From Saccharina japonica (Eukaryota > Sar > Phaeophyceae > Laminariales > Laminariaceae), in the NCBI GenBank assembly GCA_008828725.1, contig MEHQ01004053.1:214674-278673 (forward strand): a stretch of DNA of 64,000 bases, written 5' to 3'. Within the stretch, counting starts at the first letter, position 1; each line of letters starts with the position of its first letter. A program made the position numbers and the translations under genes. The notes under the pieces are model-generated. The model was not told the DNA's origin, ran no database searches, and saw nothing but the letters and a program-made list of their open reading frames with translations. Shown here one piece after another: positions 12,601 to 23,033 of this stretch.

Positions 12601-15600
12601 CAGACGAGCGTGGAGCGCCACGCCATGAGAGGGCCGCTTTCCCCCTGTCTGATAGCCCCAGGCCAGCAATCAACGCTCGGCGACCTCCTGAGCGAAAACG
12701 GCCGAGCCCGCTCCGAGAACGGCTCACTAATAGCAGACCTATCTCTACATTTTATATAGTTTTGTTCATCCCATTTATTATCTTCGCCCTTCTTTTATAT
12801 CTCCCTATTTATTCGTAACTCATATCCGGGGTCACTAAGTAGGCTCTTCTCCCCCCTCCCCACCCCGGTATTTTCCTTGCATTTATGATCGCGAAAAATA
12901 TTTCAGCACTCTCTTCCCTCGTCGACTTGCATCCGACGCCGCCTACCCACGCATACGAAGGCGCTCTCAGTAATTGGTTCCGTTTTGTTATTAAATTTTC
13001 AAATCAAGTCAAATTGTCACCTCGGTGGGATTTGAACTCGGGTACCAACGCGAGTACCCTTTAAAGCTGACCACACGTCAACCGGGGCGACGGGCCTGCA
13101 CTAAATGCAAGTAATTGCAGCCTAATTCCACGGTATACCGTAAAGGAATGGCAGTTACATGTTTCCTTCGGAGGCAATATTGTTGTCACTGGAACCGGTT
13201 ACTTTCCTCTAGTGAGCACCTACAGGATAGTATGATACTTTAAATCGATTTTCGTTGGGGCTTGCGCGTAGAAAGGTTGGTCGGGTTTCGTAAACAAAGC
13301 TTCTTCTGGGAAGTCGTCATGCTTTTCGCGTGACGTACTGAGCTCCTGGTGTCAGGAGCTCAAGTACATCGGTCGACCATCCCTATACGACATTGCTCTC
13401 AACACACTATATACAACGGACGACTACGACGACATGATTTAGTTTGATAGACGCAGACTTAAATCGTTGCACTGCTGTACATGACAACATGTATCTGGCT
13501 CTAAGTCCCAAGCGAATCGATCTGTAAACAGCAATGCAGTCCATACTGGGGTCAGGGTCATATATTCCTACCCTACCAAAAACAAATACGATTCTTTCCA
13601 AAACCAACCAGCGCCAAGATTCTTGAAAATACTTCGAAACGTGACATAGTCTACTCATTTTCGCTATGAAACCAGGCAAACTGTCACGGATCGTTACATC
13701 TTTTAATACCAATCGTGATATTTTGTTTATTTATTTTGTCGCCGTCGGTTAAGAACAGCCTTCACACCGCGAGTGACACCCTTCGATTAAATATCTGGTA
13801 ATTTTGTTTGAAATACAGTTGTCACGATGGGTGTCCACTAATGGCCTATCCCACCGCGAAGATTCCACTTTTATGCTCGATGGTTTCTGAGCGGTTGGGT
13901 TCGTCAAGCGGGTTACTTTCGCTTAATATGTGACATTTGCTATTACAGAGGGACACAGTAAATAAGGCAAAGTTTGTTTTTGTATACCAATGTAAATGAT
14001 TAGGTGTTTGTGCGTACATACCGCAGGTTCTATCTACTGCTGTCCACCCGTCATGCTATACCAGACATTTGTTAGTATCTTGATCAGGTCAAACTAACAC
14101 AACACGTGCTTCGACGCCATGTTTTGTGTGATTAATTGTGAGCTCCTCGTGTGAGAAGCTCAGAATAAGCCACCACCCTTACACGGCGGCATTGCTTCAA
14201 TCGTCGTATGGCGCCCTGTTCAAGAGGGTCACGAGCCATACATAATTATGTTTCGTTGAGCCCACTTGAGGAGTTTCGCGAACAACTCGAGCCAGTCCTC
14301 ACTCTGTAAAATATCCCGAAACCCACCGGAACACGCGTGTTCAAGACCCCTTTTCACTTCAAATTGTATTTGTTTCCTTCGCCCTCTCCTATTTTGTTTA
14401 GAACGGCGGCAACCATCACCTGCCGTCAGTGGAGGACCCCGTGAAGAGGTACATCCGTAACGCCCGCGACCTATCACGACTGGTTACTACCGACACCATC
14501 TACACGTAAGGATTTTCCACGTTAACGATAATTATTTTTAATTGATAGTTTTCGAACATAAGCGTCACTATCTAGCTCTGCGGATAAGCCGTGATCACGG
14601 GCGTACCCGGCGCCCCCCCCCCCCTCGCCCCCCGACTCATTTGCCTTTTATGTTATCGCGTAGATTTTTCCGCTTTTGCACCGCTCTCAAGATGTCGTCG
14701 ATTTATTTTTGTTCAACGCTCTCGTGCCGCTGTTCGAGACGACCAAAATCACATACATCACGTAGTTGCCTTGTGTAGCACGCTAGAGTTTTGTTGTTGG
14801 CCTCCATACGACAACAATAGTTTAGGGTTACCACCAAATCACCACGCCGACCGATATGTGGGAGTGTTGTGGGTGTCGCTACTATCACCTCTAAACGACC
14901 CTGATGTGATTAATTTGTCCCGTTGTGGGTTTTTCAGGCGGAAACAATCTAAAATTTCTTGTCCGAAGGTTTTGTATGGTTTTGGGCGAGGTTCAAGAAT
15001 TAATATCCACTAGCACGGTCCCTTAGCATCTTGCATTGCGCTTCATAAATTTGCGATCTCGGAGTTGTTGGCCTTTATTTGGGCTTGAGTTAAGCGTAGG
15101 GCTGTTCTGCTTCATCAACGCAAGGTAGCAACCCTCCCCCCAAGAACTACGTACTGTTTCCCGTTCTTTTATCGACATATGACACATCTTCATTCCTATC
15201 CCTCCACCACAGTTTTGTTTGACTGTACAGCATGAATTGAAGGATCTAAATACAAATGCCTACTACTACGGCCATGCACGGCATGAGTTGCCCGCCCGCC
15301 CCTGAAAGTATTCCTGACAAGCGCTTCTAGTAGGATTCAGCTCACCCTTCACCCATCTAGCGCGATACCTCACGGCGCTTCGCGTTTAGTGCAAGCAAGA
15401 TGCCTGCCTCGTTTGTGAAACCCCGACGCGCTCCTGGCAGAAAATTCGGTCTGTTTGTTGAAAACCCAACTTGCTCCGACCCGGTATTGTAGTTGTGCAA
15501 GGGCCTATATGGTCGTACGACTACACGGCCATGCACTACATGAGTAACCCCCCCCCCGCGTGCCCAAGCGAGAGAGCACCATGTTTGATTTTAAGTCCCA

Positions 15601-18600
15601 ACCGTCCAACCGTCATGTATGATGGCAGGGAAGCCTTCCGGGGCGCTCTGGTCCTTTTGGCGGAAGGAGCCATCAGCAAGTCGGGTTTCAACGGACCGTA
15701 CGCCGACAGTGAGCGCCAGAAGGGTTTCGTTTCATTCGGCGTCTCTCACGTTATGAAGATCCTTGGAAGCGCAGAAATGTCCCAAAGGTCCTCGTGGTAC
15801 CAGAAGTGGAACGTGCACATGTTCGCGCGCCCGGAGGTGACTACTCAGTTTAATCTCGACACTCAGGAGGAAAATAATTGGATTGGGCTAGGTGAACGCC
15901 GTGGAGAACCGCTAATGAGCAGGAATAAAGAGCAATTTCGTGCCTCGTCGTTTGCGTAGTTTGTCGCTTAGACTAATTGTTTTGTGTGTATATTGTTTTG
16001 ATTTTTTTCTTGCTAAACTGGCTGGTTCCGATGAGATGCATAACATATATCGTTCTGGTCCTCAAAAACTGAATGCGCTGACGTACCCTGACACTAACCC
16101 CGACACTAACCGTATCCACATGCCCGCATCTACAATTCATCCGTGGAGGAACGTTGTACATGATAACAGAAAGTCTTGACATATTGGCAATTCTTTGAAC
16201 ACGTAGAATATTTGAGCAGGCGCGGAAACAACGTACAAAAAAACAGGATGCTAATATTAGCCGTAATCAGAATGATTGTTTTGCAATAGAGGTAATAAAT
16301 ATGCTTATTTTTGCGTTTTTGTTACCGTACGACGACCGGTAGTGCTCGACGCGTGTAATCGCGGAACAAGCACATGCAGTAACGGTCTTGGTTTCACGGG
16401 TGATTGTGTGTCTCAGAAAACGAAGGCCTATTTTAGGGCTGCGTTAGATACTCTGGTTCAAATGTTTTTTTATCAATTTAGCTCACGGTAACCTGAGCAC
16501 GTCGTAGTTCAATGATCGGTTGACAGAAACGTCAGTATTTCTATGTTATTCAAAGGTTATGGAAATACAACGTGGCATAGATATCGTTCATGGCAATATG
16601 ATAACAGCAAGGGCTGTACCTTTCAGGGGGGTTGCTTATATTCGTCCGTTACGTTTGATGCTAGAGTTGCCAAGCACTCTTTTAAAAACAAAGAAATTAT
16701 GTGGGAAAGACCAGACAACAATCTGAACTAAACGCTATACTTCGTATAGCACTGTGGTTGTCAACATTGTTATGAACAACAGCCACGCTAATGTTCGTTT
16801 GTCAACTCTCAAGCACCACGCCTCTGAAGGTGCACTGTGTTTTCTGGCGTTCGAACCAGCTCGTGCGATTAGCATGTATCCTTATCCAGCTCTCCCCCTT
16901 GAACACTTCAGACCCGGGCCACAACACGGAGACTTCGGTCATATCCCAGCCATGGAACAAAGTCACCATGTTCTACCCTCGTCGACTCACGTCGATTACC
17001 TATCGCTGAACGATTCAAAATTTAGTTAACAAAATGTTATCACCAAACCATTATGAACTGCCCAAACTGTGACAGGTCTGCAATGTTCCCGTTGGCGTTT
17101 CCGATAACTAACGTCTTGCCTTGCCTTGACTTGCCTTGCCTTTGAAATAGGCGGTTGCAGGCACGCTCCACAATGTACTAAAAGGTCATCTTGACGTACG
17201 CTTCCACAAGTCTCTTCTAGAAAATACTGAATTGTTAGAACGAGTGGCGACGCGAAATGAAGAATCAAACGGAGGGCAAGATGGAAGCGGGCGTACATAC
17301 ATGCTTTCGCAGGTACGAATGGTAAACATGTGGCAGGTATATATGTTACATACATAAATATATATATGCATGCTACGCTGTTGAGCGTTCGACTGGCAAC
17401 GTGTAGAGTCCCTCGTAAATATGTTCACCGGGCAGGTGAGGTTTGCCTCAAATTTTACCGACATCACTGGCTTGCGGCCCATTTGAGTGTGCCCTAGGTG
17501 GGTGGGAAATAGTGATAACCCTATTGTTCTGGATACTAGATCATCCTATATCCCAGTCTAATATATCTATAATGTGAACTTTCCCTAGTTTCGGTTTTTC
17601 CTCGCCCCCGCCTCAAATACGAGTTTTGGTATTGACGGGAGCGGCGCGAGAAGTGTGCGTAGATGAAAACATGACGAGTCAAACCTTCTAACGTCCACTC
17701 GCGGAGCAAGCGCGTCGCATACAGCAACATACGGCATAGAACAAGCCTTAGGGGAGCAGAAGTTGAAACAATATGGAACGACACTTTCTGAGGATGCTTG
17801 TTCACATCGAAACGTTCATGTCAATAACCGATAGCGGGGCTCGGACGATGACAATCATTCCGAAAGCTATCGTGAGAACTCTCCGAGTGTCGGTTGGTTG
17901 GCATGGCATGACGTTTTCTTGTGTTTGATCCATCCCTGTTGAGACCCACCGTGTTCCCATGTCTTTGTTGTATTTTGCGCGCTCGGATTGGACAGGCTCT
18001 TTGGGGTGGATCGCCAACGCACCCCTCCTACCCAGCTGGACACGCCGTCCAGAACGGTGCCTTCGCGACGGTCCTCAAGGTGACTCGTGCTACGATGGAG
18101 GTAGCGATTTTTGACTTCAAAACAAACCGGAATGAATGACGGGGCTCGTTGACGCTAAACTCGTCGGAATCGGATTCTTGTTTTGCAGAACCTTTCAATC
18201 ACTCTGGCATTATTCATCGGGTAGCGCCTTCATTTTTACCCCACCAAATGGTTTTTGGGTGAGGAAAATATAGCTCCTGAAGTGACCACCCTCGGGAACA
18301 GTATCGTGCGCTTCTACGGCAGCATGAGTCAGGTGTACCGGACTGTTTGGTTCATGTGAAACCATGTTTGTGCTTGTCGAGAACACGGTGCGTGCTGGGA
18401 TGGACGGACAATCTAAGTTGTTCTGGGTCTTCTTGACTTGAGGACCTTTGTTCCCCGAATCGTATAGTCGATAAAAGCTGGTTCGCGCAGCCTGCCAAAC
18501 TTTTGAATGCGCTGTATGCGCTGTAGGAGCTAGTGAAAAAGGAGAGGTACGGGCGAATATATCACTTTATCGTAGTTGCTTGAGGAGCTCAACCGGTCCC

Positions 18601-21600
18601 AGTGACACAATATTCCTTCAGAAGGCAAAAATGAACTGCGACCCCTACCTACCGTCGCGTAGAGTTTCCCTACAAAACCGCATCGGATCACCGACGATTG
18701 CTATACAGTAGATATGCAGCATATGTTTGTCTGAGACTCCTCACTTGAAATGGTCCACACTATTAGAAAGTCAAAACCATATTCCGGAGGGGTATAGGGA
18801 CGTTTCTGAATGATCAATACGGTGGCCTAAGTGAACAACTGAACGATATCCCAACACAAGAATGAAAGTCCGACGGACGAATTTGAGTTGAGGAGCCCGG
18901 TCATCCAGAAATCCTTTTCATTAAAAACGTGCTAACTGTATAGCAGCACGCGACTATAGAGCTAAACATGACAACCCCTTCCGTGGGATGAGCTGGACCC
19001 CCCCTCCACTCGTTCTGATTTCTGAAGCATTTTTTCTGACCGACGGAGATCCTTGCCTAAGGTACTGCACTGTACCGTACTGTACTGTGCTGTACTGTAC
19101 TGTACTGTACTGTACCGTACTGTAACGTACTGTACGATACTATACTGTAATACTGTAGTACCCGATTATATGTTGTCATACACATTGTTTCGTTTAGTAT
19201 ACATTTTAATTGGCCACGGTATCGGCCAAGGGGTTGGGCTGAGAGAATTCATTATAAATCAGTTCTGGGTGACGTATACGCAGAACAACATTATTCATGC
19301 GAAATGCTCAGCAAACGTCAGTGGTCTACCTCTGTCAGCAGCGCTCGTGCGTTGAAACACGTCGATGTTATCCTGTTATGACTGCCAGATGAGCTCTCCT
19401 GTGACCACTCGCCGCCACTCCCCACAAACTCCGTTGTATCGCAGGCCATGGTTGGACTGGAGCGAGGCGCTCGGTGCTTCAAAGACCCGGTGATCCCGGA
19501 CGATGAAGGGTTGATCCTTCTGCCCTACACCGGCGATGACTGTCTCACGTATGAGGGAGAAATCAACAAGATGGCGGTCAACGTTGCGACCGGCAGGTAG
19601 GCCCACCAAGGGCGCTTTATGTCGGGCCCAGCGAGAGCTGCCAATAGGCACACACAACCTGACATGACGTTCTTCGTTTGACGCATGCTTCGGTAAAGGT
19701 GCACCATTTGTTTTCGGAGGGTGATCACATGATGAGTTCTTCACCCGACCCAAGAGCTCATTTTGGAAGAACCTAAAAGTGCGAATATATGAGCAATCTG
19801 ATGGCCTAAGGGTCGTTCTTTTCGAGCAACCTTTTCGCTTTCCAATATTTGGATCTAATGTTTGACTAATATGGAAATACTAAAAAAATGCGCGAAACTT
19901 CGTAATATTTGAAACTTTTGGAAAACGGCTGCTTGATAAGAATGACCGTAAGCATAGAATGCAACATAGTGCAACACAGTATTTTAATTCCGACATAATT
20001 TTCGACAACGAGCTCCGTCATTCAGGTAAAGGGCTAACTCTATCGTATCCCACGTCGTTTACCACTCTTCGTGGGGTAGTCTTCAACTTCTCTGATATTC
20101 TGGATCCGGTGGTGTGAACATCTACAGCATTATAACCGCCATACAGTCAGAAACAAGTATTACATCAAACGATAACATCAACGAGCTTAGCGAGCAACAC
20201 CATCAGCAACAAGAACGAACGAGAACCACTAACTACCATAAACAACACACCAATATCTACATTCCCACAGCTGCTACATAACTGCTGCTCCTCCCCCTCT
20301 TATTTCTACGACGACCACAACAACAACAACTACTACTACTATTACTACCACTGCTTACACTGCTGCTGCTTCTCCTCCTCCTATCTATACCAGTGCTTCT
20401 ACCACTACCACTACTACTGCTACTGCCACTATTACTGATAATAGTACTAATATTGCTCCTACTGCTAATGCTACTACTACTACTACTACTAATGCTACTA
20501 CTACTAATGCTACTGCTACTACCACTAAACCGGTTCGCGACACGGACATTTCATCCAGCTAAACGAAGCGCGTTCGAACACCAACATAATCTCTGCGCTG
20601 TACTGCAGGCAAATGTGCGGATCGCACTACAGGATGGACAGCGAGGAGGGTCTCATCATGGGGCAAACCATCGGTGTGCGGATGCTGCAGCAGGTAAATA
20701 AATCTCCACACGGAGCGAAAAACTTCAACTTTTTCCCGAACATATAGCCACAGATATACGCACATGCAGAGGTGGGGGGTAGCACCTGAGTTTTTTATTT
20801 CTGGGGGCGGTCACTTGATTGTAGTATAGGGCCTCTATACCTGCAGTAGTCTAAAACCTGATTTTAGGAAAAATGAATGTGTAATCAGATGAACGGAAGG
20901 AAAAAGTCACATCTGCTAAACGAGAATGGCTATTCTCCGGACGTTTTTGAGGTTGAAGAGCCCCGTTCTTTCAGACACTTATGAATATTTAGGCAAACAA
21001 CGAGCAATAAGGCATGTCCTAGCGACCAACTGAACAAACAAACATTTTTGAGTACGTAAACTACTTCGAAACCAGTTGTGCCATGGTACATTGTTTAGGG
21101 GTGGTAGCTGGAATATAAACACGCGCCGAGCGCAATGACGCGCTCTACACCACGAGAAGAACACGGTTTGCTCATAGTCATTCTGACTGACAAGGCTCCT
21201 AAGTCGAGCAGACGCGCGCTACTTTGCAGTTAACACGTTTTTTTGTTGGAAACGGTTTGTGAATTAAGGGGTTCCTTAACTTTCATTCTCGTCGTAATCT
21301 TATCGTTGTGTTGCAGTTAACCATATGTGTTTGGTTGTTAACCTCGTTTCCGGAGATTGTTGGATGAGGTCGCCCTAAACTAAATACCCATATATAGGTG
21401 ACTGTAACATAACTTGTTTTGTTTCGCCAACTCACTTCGAGAACGAGGAATTGTTTTCGGGTGTAAAATACCTGTAGGCGATACACGCTCGTACCACGTT
21501 TGGTGACTTGCATTGTGCACTAAGGTTATATTTTCGCACACGACGCGTGTGAGGCATATATACATGTGCTCACCACATATTCCCTACGTCAACGAGCGTA

Positions 21601-21865
21601 AACGTGCCGGGAAAACGCTGTTAAAGTGGTTGACCCTCCCCCTACGTTACCAGGCCGTCATACATGAATGTTGTTCGAATCTTGCCTGTCGTGTGTTTGC
21701 TCGCCTCTACAACGTTCTAAGGAAGTAGCGGGGTTTCCAGAGAAGGTGGGCTACGAATTCCGACTGTTTTCGGGCGACACCATCAGCATCAACCCCAACG
21801 GCTCTTTCCACATCAACGGGCGTAAATGCTACGGAAAAGCCTTCCAAGGGCCTTCCCTGTGCTGA
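676..21865 (+). CDS. VBPO: Vanadium-dependent bromoperoxidase (algal type), 5'-partial, 11 exons
   Basis: Oxidises halide with H2O2 using a vanadate cofactor. Exons read by eye: 676-724, 1693-1786, 6128-6261, 7754-7864, 14402-14505, 15629-15836, 17151-17312, 17996-18079, 19445-19596, 20609-20693, 21722-21865 (TGA). All phases join and give 441 residues after a split first codon. The product is collinear with brown/red algal bromoperoxidase as I remember that family. Vanadate-site residues: Lys223 and Arg231 (YQKWNVHMFAR), His296 (SPTHPSYP), Gly302-His303 (PAGHA), Arg366 and His372 (GRQMCGSHYR). The family Ser before Gly-His is Ala301 here. Exons 676-724 and 1693-1786 join as SEEL-AAQLAEAYW, a strong family match. 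N-terminal exons, including any signal peptide, are not visible and probably lie before base 1. All listed introns are GT-AG; the donors at 6262 (GTGGGA) and 7865 (GTCGGC) are weak. The acceptor before 1693 is the least certain boundary. Confidence 0.93.
1830..2092 (-). mobile_element. 4-bp-TSD TIR element (263 bp) in bromoperoxidase intron 2
   Basis: It begins GACGCGTGCTACGGTAGAGG and ends CTACCTTAAGGTTCGTC, the family's inverted termini. A perfect AGCA duplication flanks it (1826-1829 and 2093-2096). The interior has the family blocks CATCGGGT, TTTTTTGGGTGA and AAGTGACCACCCTC. No coding capacity; a non-autonomous MITE. Partial 3' ends of the same family end near 1272 and 1490. Confidence 0.85.
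2188..2943 (-). mobile_element. 5'-truncated LINE (family 1), 3' UTR only
   Basis: On the minus strand this is homologous over about 750 bases to the 3' UTR of the LINE at 41519-43079. It shares the region running from the (GT)/(TTTG) simple repeats through to the GTGAAGAC(AAC)n tail, seen here as GTTGTTGTTGTCTTCAC at 2188. Homology stops at 2943, just where the other copy enters its ORF, so only 3' UTR was inserted. It sits in bromoperoxidase intron 2. Open frames here are shadows of this repeat. Confidence 0.85.
4107..4383 (+). repeat. Four-unit tandem array built from a TIR-element end
   Basis: Four units of about 64 to 78 bases share TAGCCTGGGGTGC, CTACGGTAGAGGTGCTATAT, GGCGGGTGGTGACTTGATTT and CTTACAAAA. 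The CTACGGTAGAGGTGC block is the outer end of the 4-base-TSD TIR family and GGTGGTGACTTGA its internal block. The array therefore looks like tandem amplification of the element's left end. Confidence 0.8.
4413..4808 (-). mobile_element. LINE/SINE 3' end (family 2)
   Basis: Homologous at roughly three quarters of positions to 40738-41157. It starts on the plus strand with GTTGTTGTTGTTGTCTTCAC, so it lies in minus orientation with an (AAC)n tail. The rest is AT-rich 3' UTR-like sequence without a recognisable reading frame. It shares only the terminal motif with family 1. Confidence 0.75.
4810..5185. repeat. Long palindrome (hairpin) in bromoperoxidase intron 2
   Basis: Two inner arms of 37 bases are perfect inverted copies (4932-4968 and 4991-5027; core TTGGTCAACACACGCACCAG) around a loop of about 22 bases. 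Outwards, weaker pairing continues for at least 120 bases per side, for example TAGGCCAGTGGATTATGCTA against TAGGCAAGTGGACTATGCTA. RNA from this intron would fold into a long stem. It may be a MITE or an inverted duplication. Confidence 0.8.
5404..5712 (+). other. AT-rich exon-like open frame, function unknown
   Basis: A 102-codon open frame with no ATG at its start follows a good acceptor-like tract (poly-T then TTTTATAG) and ends at TAA. The translation includes HPDGKTVRDAYVAFQYLEGK and ends AYSFLNIICCS. Its base composition is more AT-rich than the bromoperoxidase exons around it. It lies inside bromoperoxidase intron 2, just after a partial TIR-element 3' end near 5284. It could be the remnant of a transposon gene or chance; I recognise no family. 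Confidence 0.3.
6531..6838 (+). mobile_element. tRNA-derived SINE, old copy
   Basis: The head CCGGTCGCCCCGGTGGACTA and box-B-like GTGAGTTCGAATAA are followed by the family body: GCGTGGGTAGGCGCAACTCG, GCACGAGCAGTGGTGGGGAG, CTCGGATCTGA, GGGCGAACATAATAAAT. The copy is diverged and has no clear poly(A). It is in bromoperoxidase intron 3. Confidence 0.75.
7158..7441 (+). mobile_element. 4-bp-TSD TIR element (284 bp) in bromoperoxidase intron 3
   Basis: Left end GACGTTTGCTAAGGAAGAGG, right end GTGCTACCTGTATACTGCAA then CACGCGTC. Internal family blocks CGCTTGAGGTGCTCTATAC and GGGGAGCCCCGTC are present. Flanks are TACG and TCCG, three of four bases identical. Confidence 0.75.
8289..8310 (+). repeat. 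Uninterrupted run of 22 G
   Basis: A single homopolymer of G within a GC-rich patch (8250-8390) in bromoperoxidase intron 4. It could fold as stacked G-quartets, and its length is also a known place for sequencing error. Confidence 0.9.
9644..9915 (+). mobile_element. 4-bp-TSD TIR element (272 bp) in bromoperoxidase intron 4
   Basis: Left end GACGAATGCTAACGTTAGAG, internal CCCAAGGAGCTCTGTAC and GAGTTTGGGTTAAGGAGCCC, right end TACCGTACGTAGCACGCATC. No clean TSD remains, so it is an old copy. Confidence 0.7.
10989..11261 (+). mobile_element. 4-bp-TSD TIR element (273 bp) in bromoperoxidase intron 4
   Basis: Left end GACGCATGCTACGGTAGAGG is close to the family consensus; right end CACTTCCATCGTAGCACACG. 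The interior contains CTTGGAGGAACTTAAAAGTG and AGAAGCCCCGTCATTC. Flanks ATAG and ATTC match at two of four bases. Confidence 0.78.
12195..12446 (+). mobile_element. 4-bp-TSD TIR element (252 bp) in bromoperoxidase intron 4
   Basis: Left end GACGCATGCTACGATAGAGG and right end CTTAATCGAAGCACGCGTC are inverted repeats. A perfect CTCG duplication flanks it (12191-12194, 12447-12450). The interior has AAATAAAAAAGGCTACCGA and GAGTTTGGGTTAAGGAGCTC. Confidence 0.85.
12761..13096 (-). mobile_element. tRNA-derived SINE (subfamily with Ser/Leu-like head)
   Basis: Read on the minus strand the head has CCGGTTGACGTGTGGTCAGC, then box B GAGTTCAAATCCCACC, then the common body (GCGTGGGTAGGCGGCGTCGG, GCTGAAATATTTTTCGCGAT, GGTGGGGAGGGGGGAGAAGA) and the tail AATAAATGGGATGAAC. 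It is in bromoperoxidase intron 4. The head differs from that of the 35048 and 61791 copies although the body is shared. Confidence 0.8.
18082..18330 (-). mobile_element. 4-bp-TSD TIR element (249 bp) abutting the intron 8 splice donor
   Basis: Starts GACTCGTGCTACGATGGAGG and ends CTACGGCAGCATGAGTC. A perfect AGGT duplication flanks it (18078-18081 and 18331-18334). The left AGGT contains the last exon base pair AG and the GT splice donor of the bromoperoxidase exon ending at 18079, so the element begins on the third base of the intron. Confidence 0.85.
18693..18954 (+). mobile_element. 4-bp-TSD TIR element, diverged copy
   Basis: Left end GACGATTGCTATACAGTAGA, internal CTCACTTGAAATGGTCCAC and GAGTTGAGGAGCCCGGTCAT, right end GTGCTAACTGTATAGCAGCA. 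Both ends have decayed and no TSD is seen. It is in bromoperoxidase intron 8, close after the 18082 copy. Confidence 0.6.
19057..19157 (+). repeat. (TACTG)n microsatellite
   Basis: About 18 imperfect copies of a pentamer (CTGTA/GTACT) lie in bromoperoxidase intron 8. Confidence 0.9.
19680..20056 (+). mobile_element. 4-bp-TSD TIR element (377 bp) in bromoperoxidase intron 9
   Basis: Left end GACGCATGCTTCGGTAAAGG, right end GCTAACTCTATCGTATCCCA then CGTC. A perfect GTTT duplication flanks it (19676-19679, 20057-20060). It is about 100 bases longer than its relatives because of extra AT-rich sequence near 19830-19980, either an insertion or a longer founder. Confidence 0.83.
20285..20530 (+). 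repeat. (CTA/CTG)n-rich trinucleotide tract
   Basis: An imperfect run of ACT, GCT and ATT triplets just upstream of the exon at 20609. The reading frames it opens (Leu-rich) are artefacts of the repeat. Confidence 0.85.
20753..21018 (+). mobile_element. 4-bp-TSD TIR element, degenerate copy
   Basis: The blocks GGCGGTCACTTGATTG, CTAAAACCTGATTTTAGGAA and GTTGAAGAGCCCCGTTCTTT are in family order and spacing, but both ends are eroded. It is in bromoperoxidase intron 10. Confidence 0.5.
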
Positions 21866-22135
21866 GCCAAACGGACCACTTCGCAGCGCAGCACAAAACG
21901 GCGCAGGAGCCGAGCGGAAACATGTCAAAACCACGCTTGCTACGTATCCCAGGCCTAATCTCTTGAGACGGTGTTTTTCTTGGCGACATTGAGTGGACGC
22001 ATAACTACAGCATTTGAGCTTGTACAATAACCCGGGCGTTGAAGCGCAAACTGCCAGGAATTGATGTACAACATATTTGATGCGAGTATATGCGTTTTAT
22101 CTATGAAACAGCAGTAGCCAGCCGACATGGCGGCG

Positions 22136-22387
22136 GACCTGTGCTACACGATAGAGGTAGTCCCAGTGACACGTTTTGGCTGTTTAGTTTTTTTCTGGAT
22201 GGTTGGACTTTAATTTATATGTCGCAAATAATGGTTTTTGCCTAGTTAGGCCATGGTATTTCTCATCGGGTAGCAGTTTGTTTTGCCTCCAATATCAGTT
22301 GTTTTGGGTGGGGTATAGCGCTCCTCAAGCGACCACCCTTCTAAGGCAGAAACCATGGTGCACCTCTACGTTAAGCTAGTATGTGTC
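22136..22387 (-). mobile_element. 4-bp-TSD TIR element (252 bp) downstream of the bromoperoxidase
   Basis: Starts GACCTGTGCTACACGATAGA, ends CACCTCTACGTTAAGCTAGT then ATGTGTC. A perfect GGCG duplication flanks it (22132-22135, 22388-22391). It begins 271 bases after the bromoperoxidase stop. Confidence 0.83.
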
Positions 22388-22736
22388 GGCGTCATGGAGG
22401 AATATCGCGAGAAGAATGTTAATGATGCGGTATCAGCGCCGCTGCACATTGAACCGGCCCGGGCTCCCGGGCGAGAGGGGTTAGTGGAATTCACGAACTG
22501 CGGTTTAAAGGATCTGCACGGGGCAGAGACCCGCTCTGGCAGCGATGCACGCGGAGATAGGGTGCACCTGTTGTTTTGTGTTTCAAGTATATGAGGCTCT
22601 TCAATTGGGAGAGATATTTCTTACCAACCCAAACTTGACTCTGATATTTAACAAAGCTGCAACCCGAACGACCTATAGATGTTCAACGAAACCATGTGGA
22701 AGGCACCAATGGTGTTCCAACGACGAGGCATCAACC

Positions 22737-23033
22737 TTATAAGGCAAATGCATTGTACTGCTAGTGCCTTATAAAGCTAATGTCCTATCAAGCTATTGGC
22801 TTATAAGGAAAATGCCTTATAACCCTGATGCATTATTAGGCTAAGTGCCTTATACCGTCAATGCCTGATGAGGCTAAAGCCTTACAAGGCTAATGCCTTA
22901 TTACGCTGACGCCTCTTATAAAAAAGTTGTCTTATAACGGTGATGCTATATAAGGCTAATGCTTGCTGAGGCTAGAGCCCTATAAGGCTAATGCCTTATC
23001 ACGTTAATGCCTTACAAGGCTAATGCCTTATTC
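22737..23033 (+). repeat. Minisatellite of 17-18 bp, CCTTATAAGGCTAATG
   Basis: About 16 diverged units, each with the self-complementary core CCTTATAAGG followed by CTAATG. The sequence after the array (23034-23130) is repeated at about 24270-24375, next to a single leftover unit, so the array belongs to a larger dispersed repeat. Confidence 0.85.

Noticed and set aside
15471..15959. Single 162-codon plus-strand gene
   Set aside because: Only 15629-15836 is bromoperoxidase exon; the rest is intron that stays open by chance.
20393..20701. Leu-rich membrane-like protein
   Set aside because: Produced by the (CTA/CTG)n tract running into the real bromoperoxidase exon read in another frame.
22737..23033. 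CRISPR-like array
   Set aside because: Units are contiguous, diverged and without unique spacers; the genome is eukaryotic.
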